From Voacanga thouarsii (lineage: Eukaryota; Streptophyta; Magnoliopsida; Gentianales; Apocynaceae): a stretch of DNA of 64,000 nucleotides. The notes under the pieces are model-generated. The model saw only the letters and a program-made list of their open reading frames with translations. It ran no database searches and was not told the origin of the DNA. Below are positions 10,467-21,142 of this stretch, piece by piece (positions within the stretch are counted from its first letter, which is position 1; every line of letters begins with the position of its first letter). Location: the NCBI GenBank assembly GCA_026120185.1, contig JANUWF010001719.1, positions 2,876,501 through 2,940,500 on the forward strand, given 5' to 3'. The translations under genes were made by a program, and so were the position numbers.

Positions 10467-10752
10467 TTACATCTTTTTCACAATATAAGTCGTTTTAATT
10501 TTGAAATTTTTTTTTACAATATAAGTCGTTTTACAAAGTTCTATAAAAATTTATTACTTTTTTCCAACTCTATCCTTCCCTGCAATATCTCTCTTTTCAC
10601 TAATTATGACTCAACTCTCTCTAATTATCAAAGTAAATAAAGGCTTAATTAGGAGTGTATTTGGAAGTTCAATTTTAAAATTGTCTAGAATTTATGAACC
10701 CTTAATTCATATACATAAGTCTAAAACGATTTATATTATGAAACGGATGTAG
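10467..10752. mobile_element. Stowaway-like MITE, copy 5
   Basis: The left end ttacatctttttcacaatat pairs with the right end (reverse complement ctacatccgtttcataatat). It is flanked by TA at 10465-10466 and 10753-10754. It is diverged but recognisable and resembles copy 2 in its ends (CTACATCCG). Confidence 0.7.
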
Positions 10753-10754
10753 TA

Positions 10755-11348
10755 CTATTTTCTGAAACAAATTTTGTGTTGTTACATAAATTACTCTGGC
10801 AGAAGAGAAAAACAACAGGGAAGACAAAGTAGAGAAGAGATTGGATTCAGAAGCTCAAAAATAAGGTGAGACTAGGTTTAATCGTCTCTTAGGAATCCTT
10901 ATCGTTTTTGTCTGAATTTTGAGTCGAGTACAGTGTAAGGTTTAATTGGGAAAACTAATTTATGTCTATAATCTAATTTAGATCACAATATGAGGTTTGT
11001 AGGTGATTAGAGATTCCTTGGAAGTAATAAGAGGAATCATCTTGACTTCGTTTTTGTTTGGTAAGGAGATTTGGTTTCCGTGCTTTTGATTATTCTTTTT
11101 GAAAAAATTATTAGTTTTTAAATTCATGGAGACCTTATGTTTTGAATAAAAATTCGAATTGAGTATAGTTTAATTTGATTTTTGTATTGATAAGGTTATG
11201 TATGTGTATTGAGTTTGATGTTTCACTTTGTTTGTATTTGAATTTGCGAAAATTCAAAGTTTCTATTAAGTTTTGAAATTAAATTTTGAGGATTGTGTGA
11301 TCCTTGTGGGGGGCTATGGTGGGGGTTCCCCAAACTTCTATAAATTAT
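10755..11348. other. non-coding DNA left of the tandem repeat
   Basis: AT-rich sequence with a purine-rich start (10795-10865) that could be a 5' UTR exon ending at a GGTGAG-type donor. No ORF supports a gene. Confidence 0.25.
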
Positions 11349-11510
11349 GGCCTTTAGTTAGGGGGATATAATACCTAGTTATCTATTTTGACCCTTGGTT
11401 AGGAGGACACAATGCCTAATTATCTGTTCTGACCCTTGTTTAGAGGAATATAATACCTAGTCTCGATTCTGACCCTTCTCCTAATAAGATACAATAGTTA
11501 GAAAATTGAT
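11349..11510. repeat. degenerate 41-bp tandem repeat, about four copies
   Basis: Units start near 11349, 11391, 11432 and 11472. They share a (t/g)acccttgnttaggngga core followed by ataatacctagtta-type sequence. Divergence is high. No function is evident. Confidence 0.6.
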
Positions 11511-11918
11511 AGTATTAATTAGTTACAACCTGACCCTAGACATAATTCAATTTGTTTGCGATGTTTTGAAAATGTTTATGTTTGCCAAGCATTTTGTTGA
11601 TTTTAAAAATTGTGAATTAAAGCATTTTTGTTTTTTTTAACATTTGGTTTTAGAATTTCTGTAAGAATATTAGTACTCTTATTAGCCTTACTCTAATTTT
11701 GTTGAATTTGGTTGATGACCTCTTTTTGAATTGTTCTTCACTTATATTCTCATGTTAATATTAAGTTTGGAGAGGTCTAAGTGTGTTCTTCCTTATTATT
11801 ATGAGGTCTGGACTTGAAATTTCCTAAGAATATTGTTGTCTTTCGTTCTGGTAGCACAACATCAGAGACCAAGCAACTCCGTCTCTCTCAGTTTAAGTGG
11901 TGCTTCCTATTCTCAGGT

Positions 11919-12105
11919 GGGAAATTCTTGGGTAGACCTGGTCCACGGCCCCACCGGTGGACCAGGTGGGTCCAAGTGCATGAAGAATTCAACACCTGTC
12001 CAACCTAATATTTTATTCCCAAAAATCCATTTTGCTCATTTTTTCCAATTTGCAAAATTTTCCCTTAACCATGGTTGAGGCATTTTGGAGACAAATCCGA
12101 CTATG
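11919..12105 (+). repeat. left terminal inverted repeat of the MULE
   Basis: Matches the reverse complement of about 20956-21142 over roughly 190 bp, with scattered substitutions and small indels. Near the outer end a palindrome pairs ggtccac with gtggacc across ggccccaccg, so each TIR can fold into its own hairpin. Confidence 0.88.
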
Positions 12106-13280
12106 GCCCTCACTAAAAATTAAAAAACTCCAACTCACTCTCTCTACCTTTGAAACTTGCCAAAACAAAACCAGAGAGAGAGAGACCGGCAGGATATGTG
12201 ATGTCGTCCGCGGCGGCATTGTGCTTCTGATGGAGATCCAACATAGCTTTCAGATCTACAACGGAAAGCCGACTGTGTACATCTGATCATGTGTACGTAG
12301 CCTTCGTAAAATTCTTTCTCACCCACACTCCCAAATTAGACGACAATTTAGCATAGAAGACTTCTATCTTTCTCTTGTTCCTATAGGTCTGAAGAAGAAC
12401 AACGAAAGGGAGAATGGGGCGGGCCTTCTGCTACTAATTTCGGCTTAGCTTTGAACAATTAGTTCCAACTCGCTTCAGTTCGCTGCCATTTTACTTCTAG
12501 TTATTCCTTTCTTTGAACAAGTAGTCTGAGCTCAGCTGCCATTTTGCTTGATTTCGATTTGGCTTTCAAAAAGTCAGTATATTCTTTTCTCCATTTGCTA
12601 CCATTTTCATCTCTTTTCATGTTATTTTACTGAATAGAATGCGTTTATTTGCTTTTAAAATGTCAATATATTCTCTGCCTCTGAAGATTCTGGTTCAAAA
12701 TGTAGATGAGTGTACATTTTCCAAAGCGAATATGCAACTGTTGAATCTTCACATGCTATTGTCCGTTCTATCATTATTTGTTTAATAATCTAAAATCTTA
12801 TCAACAATCCTATGTGTGTTTTATGGTCGGTGGATATGAACTGAAAATGCCTAGAGATGCTCGAAAGAAAATTTTCTACGCTGCTAAAAATCCATAAATA
12901 GATAAAAGAATAGAGCAAAGTTTAAGTCGTCCCGTATAGTTAAGTGATGCCATAAACAATCATGTCAAGCATTTATATGCTTTTCCTTTCACATTGCATT
13001 TTGTCATAGATGAAGGAATTGTTGTAACTTTTAAGATTGAATGTATCTCTTTAGAGAATATTTCTTATTTATTTGTATCCAGTATAGTGCCTTTTTGGAA
13101 TATGAAATAGCATAAACCTTCTACTCATTGGATGTTTATCAATGGAGTTGTTATCTTTATTAATTAGGATATGCATCACAATCTTTAACACCCGAAAATT
13201 CAAGTATTTCACTACATTTTACAGTTGGGAAAGCTGCAAATCGATGTATTTAATTGTCTTGTTTAGTTGTGAGACATTAA

Positions 13281-13343
<63 letters not shown>

Positions 13344-13595
13344 TCTCTCTCATCATTTCAACTGGTTACCATAGGGTTGAACTAGCGTATACTGTAATAT
13401 ACTTCAAATCTCTTGATATATGAATGTTGAACTAGTTCTTCGTGATTAGTTCATTTCAATTTTGTTAACATGTAGTGTGTGTGACAGCCTATATGTTTAA
13501 TAGTTTTTGGAGATATTGGAGCTTTTTTTTTATTTAGGAAATTAAGATTGACTTAATTGAATTCGTACCACATATATAATTTTTTGGCTTGAAGG
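12106..13595. other. MULE 5' internal non-coding region
   Basis: Lies between the left TIR and the transposase start. It would hold the transposase promoter and leader. GA/CT-rich blocks near 12140-12190 echo the GA-rich subterminal DNA at the other end. No ORF of note. It includes an (AAT)n microsatellite at about 13280-13341. Confidence 0.5.
13280..13341. repeat. (AAT)n microsatellite
   Basis: About 20 uninterrupted AAT units lie upstream of the transposase ORF inside the MULE. Confidence 0.95.
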
Positions 13596-15697
13596 ATGTC
13601 AAGTTGTGGAGATACAATTTTTATTGATGACTTAGAAGAAGACGAAGATGACGAAGTTCAGTTCTTGCACCGAATAAGTAGGGAAATTCAGTCATTACAA
13701 AGCAACGGGAACAATAATGTTGAAATTGTGTTGAGAAACAAGCTGAGGGAAAAAATGATGAGGATGACAATAATGAAGTGTTAATAATTCAGAATTTGGA
13801 AAAAAAATTATTGAATACTACTGTAGATTGTCAAGAGAAAGCGTATAACTTATACTGTGAATATGCACATGTCTGTGGCTTTAGTGTGAGGAAGGGAAAA
13901 CAATACTACGTGCAAGGGACAAAAGATATTAGGTAAAAAATCTTCTTTTGCTCAAAAAAAGGAGTTAAAAAATTTGAAAGTGATGCTAGTTCATATGAAA
14001 GGTTGAATACAAGAACTGATTGTAAGGCAATGGTGCAGTTTGAAGTTGATAAGAATGGCATTTGGAAGGTTAGCAAGCTACATAACGAGCATAACCACGA
14101 GATAGCAAAAACATATGAGAAGCACTTATTAAAATCAGCCCGTCGGGTATCACAGGTTCAAGGAGACACTTTGGAGCTAATGGTCGGTTCCGGAATAAAG
14201 ACCTCTCAAGCATTTTCTTATATGACAAAAGAAGGTGGTAGTGTTGCAAGTATTGGGTTCTTGAAGAAAGATGCCTACAATGAACTTACTAGTAGAAGAA
14301 ACTCATTGATTGAAAAGGGAGATGCTCAAAGTGTAGTCAACCATTTCAAGCATAGAGCTAGCACTGAAGGTATATTTTTCTGGGATGTTGAGTTGGATGA
14401 TGAAGGGCAAATTCATAATTTCTTTTGGAGAGATGGTAGATGCCAGATTGATTATGATTTCTTTGGTGATGTTGTAGTATTTGATGCTACATATAGAACC
14501 AATAAATATAACCTAGTCTTGCACCGTTCATTGGGGTAAATCATCATTGGCAGACAATTATATTTGCATGTGCATTTTTATCCGATGAGTCTGCTACATC
14601 ATTTGAGTGGGCGTTTAGGTCTTTTTTAAAGTCTATAAATAATAAGCAACCTGTGACATTTATGACTGACCAAGATGTTGCGATCATGAAAGCTGCTGAT
14701 ATAGTGTTTTCTGGGAGCCAACACAGATTGTGTTTGTGGCACATCTGTAAAAATGTCCCATCATACCTAGGAGGTCTTAACAATGATGTAAAGTTTCAAC
14801 AATTATTTCATAAGTGCTTGACTGATTGTGAGACGAAGAAGGAGTTTGAAGAGACATGGGCTGAAATGATTAATGTGTATAATTTAAGTGGGCATAAATG
14901 GCTAGAAAGATTGTACAATATTCGAGAAAGATGGTGTACAGCTCTTACCAACGAATCCTTTAGTGCCAAATTTAAGAGCACTTCAAGAAGTGAGAGTACA
15001 AATAGTGTTTTAAATGGTATTGGCAGCAAGACCACTTCTCTTACCAAATTTGTAGTTGAGTTTGAGCGTAAACTTAGGGAATGGCGTCAAAATGAAGCCA
15101 AGGCTAATTTTTTTTGTAAACACGGGAAATCACCTATTGCAGTGAAAACTAGCCTAGTTTTGCAACAAGCTGCCCGCTTTTATACTCATAAATTGTACAA
15201 GGCGTTCGAGAAAGAGTTTAAGGACATCTTGGTCTCATCTCACGAAGAAGAAACTTGTGGTGATTCCACCATCAAGTTTAGTGTCACTTTGGATACAAAA
15301 TGGGGACCCAAGACAAGCAAAGTATACCTTAATACAACTACAAATATTGTCAATTGTAGCTGCAAAAAATTTGAATCATAGGGGATTTTGTGCACATATG
15401 CATTAGCAGGCTTGAAAGTAAAAAAAAGTTCCCACTATTCCAGAAAGATATTTATTGAAAAGGTGGAGCAAAGATGCACGAAAAAGGGTAAGCGACATTG
15501 ATCAAGCCAAGATATTCAACATGAATGGCACAAGTTTGGAAATTATCTATACAAATCGAGCTATGAGATTTGCTTATGATCTAGTTTCTAGAAGCCAATC
15601 CCATGAGGCATGCAAGCTTATCATGTGGCGAGGTCTTGATAGCATAGCCAATCGAGTCGAAGACTATTTCAAGAAAAATTCTATGTTTGATTTATAG
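13596..15697 (+). pseudogene. FAR1/FHY3-type MULE transposase, inactivated
   Basis: The ATG at 13596 opens an acidic N-terminus (IDDLEEDEDDEVQFL). Next comes a FAR1 DNA-binding domain (13845-14100: AYNLYCEYAHVCGFSVRKGK, FFCSKKG, TDCKAMVQF, HNEHNH; a C2H2-type WRKY-GCM1 fold). Then the MULE transposase domain (VVFDATYRTNKYN, then FMTDQDVAIMKA, ending QHRLCLWHICKN, with the DDE-type aspartates) and a SWIM zinc finger (NCSCKKFES..GILCTYALAGL). I can see these lesions: a one-base loss near 13750, a TAA near 13936, a one-base loss near 14522 (NLV|FAPF-type junction), a TAG at 15379, a one-base gain in an A tract near 15427, and a TAG near 15695 before a basic tail. The SWIM His is replaced by Tyr. 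The family binds TIRs and cuts DNA, and FAR1/FHY3 transcription factors derive from it. This copy cannot make active transposase. Confidence 0.93.
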
Positions 15698-16140
15698 TCG
15701 GGGATTAAAGATCCAACTGTGAACATCATCCATGAGGGAAATGTTGTGGCGGATGATGAGGTTGCTATTCAAGATCCAAAAAAAAAAAAATAAGGACAAA
15801 GGGAAGAGAAAGAGGTGAAAGGATAAAGGGTCATTTTGAGAAAAGGAAGAGGAGTAATTCAAGTCAAAAGGATGCCTCTTCTCATGGTTGCAATGCAAAT
15901 TTGTTTTCAATATTGATCAGCAGTTTATATGTTAACGTAATTTGTTTTTAATATTCCATTTTTGTTAACGTAATTTAATTGGTTTGTGATGTAGGAAAAA
16001 TGAAGCAGTCTGCCACAACGGAAAGCCAATTGTCGCAGCCATGGAATGCAACAAGTAGTGAGGCTTGCCCACCTGTGGAATTGTCCAATCCAATTTCTCT
16101 CAACGAGGTTGGTTTGCAGTTGTTTCATGCAATGTGGGCC
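15698..16140 (+). pseudogene. read-through tail of the transposase
   Basis: Beyond the stop the frame continues SGIKDPTVNIIHEGNVVADD and a lysine-rich stretch, as in FAR1-type C-termini, up to about 15900. A further short block at about 15990-16110 (after a YYYAG acceptor) may be a 3' exon. Low coding content; listed as the decayed C-terminus. Confidence 0.4.
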
Positions 16141-16461
16141 GTGTAGTTTTTCATATCTACGAGTCTTGGACAGTTTTACATGTTATTTATGGTTTCATTA
16201 TAGGTGCTAAGCACAGGTGATTTTTTTTAGTCTTTTACAAGTATGTTGTAGGGGTTCACTGCATTGAATAGTATTACTGCTGTAAGGTTTCTTTCTGCAT
16301 TTTCGTACTTGTTGGTAAATGTTTTATTTGTATTTAGGATATTGATTTATTCTATATTTTATAATGCTAGGGTGATCGAGGTGATGTCCAAGGTCTTCAA
16401 AGTCACATTGAATAGTGAGCTGCTTGCTATTCCTTTTGGAGGTATGTGTGTGTGATTATTG

Positions 16462-16587
16462 TCTAGAATTTCTGCTTTTATGGTGGATATTGTTAATCGG
16501 ATTTTCTGGAATCAGATTTGTTATGAAAGAAGATTTGTTGCACAAAGATTTTTTTCTAGAATTTCTGCTTTTATGGTGGATATTGTT
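16462..16587. repeat. 33-bp direct repeat inside the MULE
   Basis: The 33-bp block beginning tctagaatttctgc and ending gatattgtt occurs at 16462-16494 and again at 16555-16587, 93 bp apart. It is identical by eye. Confidence 0.8.
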
Positions 16588-16599
16588 TTTTTCTGGAAT

Positions 16600-17212
16600 T
16601 TCGGATTTTTTCTGGAGTTTCTGCTTAGTCATAGGGCATTCTATGACTTTTTTCTGTATTTGATTACAACTTTGATGGATATATGGATAAGCCCCTATGC
16701 AGTGGTATGGCTGGAATTCAGCAACCCAATCAACTCACCGTTTTCTTGTTCCTTCCAGTGACATATATTTAATTACTGGTCAACTTATCATTTGATTGGA
16801 CTTAAACTTTTGTAGACTGGAAATCAGTATGTGAACTACATGGAAGTTTTTCCTCCTATGCGAGCCACATATATGTTTTTTCAGCTTGCAGTGTATTTGT
16901 ATTGCCTCTGCAGATAAACGCCACAAACAGGCATTGAATTCACTAACTATTGCTTCTATGTTTTTGCTCATGTAGACATGTGTTACATCTTCTGATTTTC
17001 GTAGATTTTGAATTATATCAAGCTTCAATAACTGGGTACAATATTCAAGATTTTGAAGGCATCCACCTTTTTTGTGATTCTTTTGTAATAATTATTAGTG
17101 TTCTTTAATGTTTAGTTGATATACTTGGACAGATAAAATGTGCTTCGTATTCATTGCTTCATGGAACCAAGAAATGCATCATGTGTGCATCATTTTCCCT
17201 TACTGGCTAATC
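16600..17212. other. MULE internal spacer
   Basis: Lies between the transposase 3' end and the captured fragment. No convincing coding sequence on either strand. Confidence 0.35.
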
Positions 17213-18116
17213 TCATGTTAGGCATTCTTGAACAGTCGTTAGGCTTAGATATAGATGCCTCTTGGCCAGAGTAGATGCCCTGGTTAGTTGTAGGAGAAGC
17301 TCTATGAGTATGAAAGAACATAACCCAATGATAGCCTCTGTCAGCCTATTAATGACAAATTCTTTGGAGTTCCATAGTTATTTCTACCAAGGATCAATAG
17401 AGCTCCAATAACTATTGAAATTCCACCAGCTTGGCCATACATCTGACTGTGCCTTAGGAAGCTGGTAAAGATGATCCGCGGGAGTAGAGCCAAGAACCTT
17501 AAGTTGACAAGCTTTTCAAAAATGTAGCATCCTAGAACACTACACACCAATCCAATTGCAGTGGCTTGTGCACGAGCCTTTGCAGCTCTGACCAGTAACC
17601 ATTTTCTTTGCTAAATATCAAGCCAAGAAGCACAGCCAGCCCTAAAGAAAGTGAACATTTTGATGCAAATAGCAGTCTTTCCTTGTTCGGTTTCATGATC
17701 CAATTTCCAAATGCTTCCTTGATTCTGAACGATTCAAGCTCGCGTAAGTCTTTTAACTTTTCTTTCTTCTACATATTACTACCTGGAAGAGTTTCGGTAT
17801 TCTCTCTCATGGTAAAATCGTTAATGATTTGTTGTGCACAAGACATAAAGAAATAAGCTGATTGATCCTTGTCTACCGATAGGATAGTTTCTTGGGGGAA
17901 GATGAGCTTTTCAACAAATTCTCCTCTCATCTCTGGAACTGTCACTGAATTGAAACTGAAAGGTGAATAGCATCTAGCTTGCTCTGGTTTAAGACCCAGT
18001 ATTGATGAAGCACCAAGTAGAATATGGTTGAGCTCTTGATTAGCCAATCCAGCATGTAAATGGCAGAAGCTGAGTGCAATTTCCATTCCTCTCACTTGAA
18101 TCTCCATGCCTGGCAA
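17213..18116 (-). pseudogene. captured fragment of a FUSC-family membrane protein gene
   Basis: Read on the minus strand from 18116: VRGMEIALSFCH, ANQELNHILLG, EKLIFPQETI, QSAYFFMSCAQQIIND. After an intron-like gap come KCSLSLGLAVLLGLIFSKEN and NGYWSEL. Then come AKARAQATAIGLVCSVLGC, FTSFLRHSQMYGQAGGIS, VIGALLILGRNNYG, EAIIGLCSFILIELLLQ and TRASTLAKRHL, ending at TGA near 17213. These blocks are in the order of plant FUSC-like proteins, annotated by homology as p-hydroxybenzoic acid efflux pump subunits, which are multi-pass membrane proteins. About 20 codons between NGYWS.L and A.ARAQ.TA are missing, and a frameshift falls near 17345. It is roughly the middle third of an ~800-residue protein. 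I infer a captured host gene piece, decayed after capture. Confidence 0.75.
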
Positions 18117-18138
18117 TCTGTCTCCTAGACTTTGGCAA

Positions 18139-18387
18139 TCATTTTTTTGCTTTATTATGACCTATAGAAGGGATCGCTTCAGTAATTTCTTTTGTTAAAG
18201 TTGGTCTTACAATATGCACCAATTTTTCTAACATTTTGTCGCACAAAAGGTTTCTGTACAGGAAGTTAAATTCTGGATAGAAGAAAAGCCAAACTCCTTC
18301 CTTTAACATCAAATACCATGTGGAAATTATTTTCCCAGAAAGCAAAAAACAGAAAAAAGAAACTGAAGGACAGGAAATTAAATCCAA
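18139..18387 (-). other. 82-codon ORF upstream of the FUSC fragment
   Basis: Starts with a hydrophobic stretch (MDLISCPSVSFFCFLLSGKI) and ends in MLEKLVHIVRPTLTKEITEA. It may be an intron or decayed exon of the captured FUSC gene, since it lies between that fragment and the next ORF on the same strand. Not recognised as a domain. Confidence 0.25.
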
Positions 18388-18604
18388 GGAAATACTTTCA
18401 TTCCATCAAGGAAACAACACTTTACAAACACAAAGTTCTACTTCATCCTGCTTACAATGAAGCTATAAATCTATAACACAGAATTCTCAGAATGAAGCCA
18501 ATAAAAGAAGCAGTATGTTACAATGTAAGCCAATATCTTTCATTCCATCAGGGAAAGATCTACAAGTGTTTTCCTTAGTTTTATTGACTTCTTTTTCGAA
18601 TCAG

Positions 18605-18826
18605 CTATTTCGCAGGAGGTTGTGGAGGTGGTGGTGGATCAAAATCCGTCACAGTCGATGAGGATGTATTATGCGATGTCCAAGCCTTTTCCGCTTCTTC
18701 AAAAGATGGAAATGATTTGAAAACATTCATAGGATAGCCATTTACTGATTTATGAAAATCCACCCATTTCACAAATATTCCACGCTGTCTTCCTTGAAAC
18801 ACAACATAATACTTTCTCGATGTCAT
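18605..18826 (-). CDS. short ORF with RNase H1 N-terminal (hybrid-binding/viroplasmin-like) domain
   Basis: A 73-codon ORF opens at 18826 and reads SRKYYVVFQGRQRGIFVKW, then DFHKSVNGYPMNVFKSF and PSFEEAEKAW, followed by a Ser/Thr-rich linker and a PPPPPQPPAK tail. The YYVVF.GR..GI...W......V.G.P...FK.F....EA..AW pattern is the small N-terminal domain of eukaryotic RNase H1, which binds RNA/DNA hybrids and is shared with the caulimovirus inclusion-body protein. No catalytic RNase H domain follows. The ORF is uninterrupted, unlike the other coding relics in the MULE. It may be a captured exon or an accessory gene of this MULE lineage. It lies on the strand opposite the transposase, 0.2 kb upstream of the FUSC-strand ORF. 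Confidence 0.6.
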   Translation of the reverse strand: MTSRKYYVVFQGRQRGIFVKWVDFHKSVNGYPMNVFKSFPSFEEAEKAWTSHNTSSSTVTDFDPPPPPQPPAK

Positions 18827-18924
18827 TCGCAGCTGTAGTGAAAAAAAATGTACAATGTACTTCAGTCTTTATAATTTAAGTATCACATCAAAAACCGACT
18901 ATAAGAAATGTACTGAATGTATCA

Positions 18925-19610
18925 CAATTTTCAACATTCCAACATAAATGGCACAAGTTCAACACAATAAAAAAAAAAAAAACAGTTCCACAGTTCTGCA
19001 TTTTCTCCACCAATTAAACAACAATCTCAACAAAATTCACCAGTCAATTAGTATTAACCAACTCCTTTACACCAACTCACAACCTAATCACTTCTAAACC
19101 AGTCAACAATACTCCTTTTCAAGGAGATCAAGAACAGACACACCAACAAGCCAATCTCATTTACAAATCCCATTTCACCAACAAAAATAAGCTCCTTTGT
19201 TCAAATGCACAATGTTACAATTTTCAACATTCCAACAAAAAATGGCACAACTTCAACACAATAAAAAAAGAAAAAATAGTTTAACGGTTTAATTTTACTC
19301 CACCGATTATATAACAATCTCATCAAAATTCACCAATCATTTACCATTAATCAACTCCTTTACACCAACTCACAGCCCAAACACCTCTAAACCAATTAGC
19401 AATCCACAATGTCACATTTTTCAACATTCCAACAAAAATGGCACAACTTCAACACAATAAATAAAAGAAAAAACAATTCAACAGTTCAATTTTACTCCAC
19501 CAATTACACAACAATCTCAACAAAATTCACCAATCATTTACCATTTATCAACTCCTTTACACCAACTCACAACCTAAACACCTCCAAACTAATCAACAAT
19601 ACTCAACCAT
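18925..19610. repeat. ~197-bp tandem repeat inside the MULE, three copies
   Basis: Copies are anchored on tcaacattccaaca at 18931, 19224 and 19421. Copies 2 and 3 are 197 bp apart; copies 1 and 2 are separated by 293 bp because of about 96 extra bases. Each unit contains aatggcacaa.ttcaacacaa, a poly-A run and caactcctttacaccaactc. The strand is strongly C/A-biased (few G). Confidence 0.85.
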
Positions 19611-20389
19611 GCACTGACCTCCAATTAGATGAAAGTAACTCGTGTGTAACAACCTCATAGAAATCATATAGAGCTTTAGCAACACCTTTTTCAAGTTCAG
19701 GAGTTCTATTCCGTATCTGAAATGGCAATTTAGAGATATTTGTTTAAAAATAGAATTGGATTTAAAAATCTCAAGAAATTCATACAAAACTAATAACAAC
19801 TTAGGGTGACCAAATAATATAGCTACAACAATTTTAAGGACATGATAATAAATCACTCATCATCTGTTAGCATAGCCACCTTCTAATTTCGTGTGTATAT
19901 ATAATCTGTACATATATACTTGAAAGTCAAGTGAAAAATGTAATGTTTCATTTGAAAAGGAAAATTTCCTTTATAAGAGTCACAAAGGTCATGCAAACTG
20001 TTAAACAAAGACCAGAACCAAGGACCAAGAGTTCATATTTCATGCAGTGCCAAGTATTGCATAAATCAAGCTCGCAAGAGATAAACATCAACTCTTTGTA
20101 TGTCCATTATTTCACTCATTCTTTTTTCAACTCCCCCCACACCCCACCCCAACACCCGCCACTCCCCTTTTCCATAGTTCTGCATTTTATACAACTCACA
20201 ATGTCACAGTTCTGCATTTTACACAATGCACAATGTCACATTTCTGAAATTGAATTACACAAGTTCAAAAAAAAGGACTACCTAGGTGTGCAAGAGAAGC
20301 TGGCCAAGCCACCAAACGAAGATACTAGTAAAAATGCCTAACCCACCGCAAGAAGATGCCTGACCCAAAATGTCACAGATCTGTCCAAA
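19611..20389. other. MULE spacer
   Basis: No supported gene. Near 20175-20250 short echoes of the tandem unit recur (cacaatgtcaca, gttctgcattttacacaa). Confidence 0.35.
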
Positions 20390-20955
20390 ATGCAAAAAGA
20401 AGAAAAGGAGATCGGAGGGGTGCATAGGACGGGGAAGGGGGTGCTTTTTTTAGAGATCAAAGGGGTGTGTGGGACAGGGGAGCGGCACAGACCGAAGGTA
20501 GCAACTCGGAAGAGATCGGAATGGTGCATGGGCCGAGGGGGAGAGAGAGAGAGACTGGCGATGCCAGACCAAATGGGGCTACATCGGAGGGGTGCGAGAT
20601 GGAGGAGACCAGAGGGGTGCCTTGGATGGGGGGAAGAGGGCTCGATGGCAATGGAGGGTAGGAGGAAGGTGGGGGGAGAGAGAGGTAGAGAGGAGACTGG
20701 AAGGGTGCGTCGGCAGAGGGAGAGAGAGAGAAAGACCGGTGATGCCAGAAAATGGGGAAAGACGGAATGTGGCGACCTCTGAGGGGTGCGAAGTGGAGGA
20801 GACCGGAAGGGTGTCTTGGAGGGAGGAGAGAGCTCGCCACCGGCGATGACAGACAGGCCGGTGGTATAAGACAGGCTTGGAGGTCGAGGAGATTTCGGGG
20901 GACGCGTGAGAGTTTCGGGGTAGGGGGAAGGCGGGGGGAGAGAGAGGTAGAGAGA
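20390..20955. repeat. purine-rich subterminal repeats of the MULE
   Basis: The plus strand is an extended G/A-rich tract built of recurring blocks: ggaggagacc(a/g)ga(a/g)gggtg, gatgccaga, ggggggagagagaggtagag (20671 and 20933) and gagggagagagagag. Long open frames in several phases here reflect the biased composition, not genes. It lies just inside the right TIR. Confidence 0.75.
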
Positions 20956-21142
20956 CTGAGTGGGATTTGTTTCCAAAATCCTTAACCATGGTTGAGGGAA
21001 AATTGAAAAATTGAAAATAAATTAGCAAAATAAATTTTTGGGGAATAAAATATTGGGTTGGACATGTGTTGAATTCTGCATGCATTTGGACCCACCCGGT
21101 CCACCTGTGGGGCCGTGGATCAGGTCCACCCAACTTTTTCCC
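20956..21142 (-). repeat. right terminal inverted repeat of the MULE
   Basis: Inverted copy of the left TIR ending at CCC (21142). It includes ggacccacccggtccacctg and aaccatggttgaggg. Divergence from the left TIR is modest, roughly 10-15% by eye. Confidence 0.88.

Larger units (their letters stand above)
11918..21142. mobile_element. complete Mutator-like element (MULE), 9.2 kb
   Basis: Long terminal inverted repeats of about 190 bp (11919 to ~12105 and ~20956 to 21142) begin GGGAAA and share blocks such as tccacggccccac, gtggacc, ggtgggtccaa and aaccatggtt in inverted order. The flanks form a 9-10 bp duplication with one mismatch: attctcaggt (11909-11918) and attcttaggt (21143-21152). Inside lie a FAR1-type MULE transposase (pseudogene), and on the opposite strand a FUSC-family gene fragment and an ORF with an RNase H1 N-terminal domain, plus tandem repeats near the right end. 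Long TIRs, a GGGAAA terminus and a 9-bp-class TSD define the Mutator superfamily. Captured host fragments inside a transposase-bearing MULE are less common than in Pack-MULEs, which lack transposase. Confidence 0.9.
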
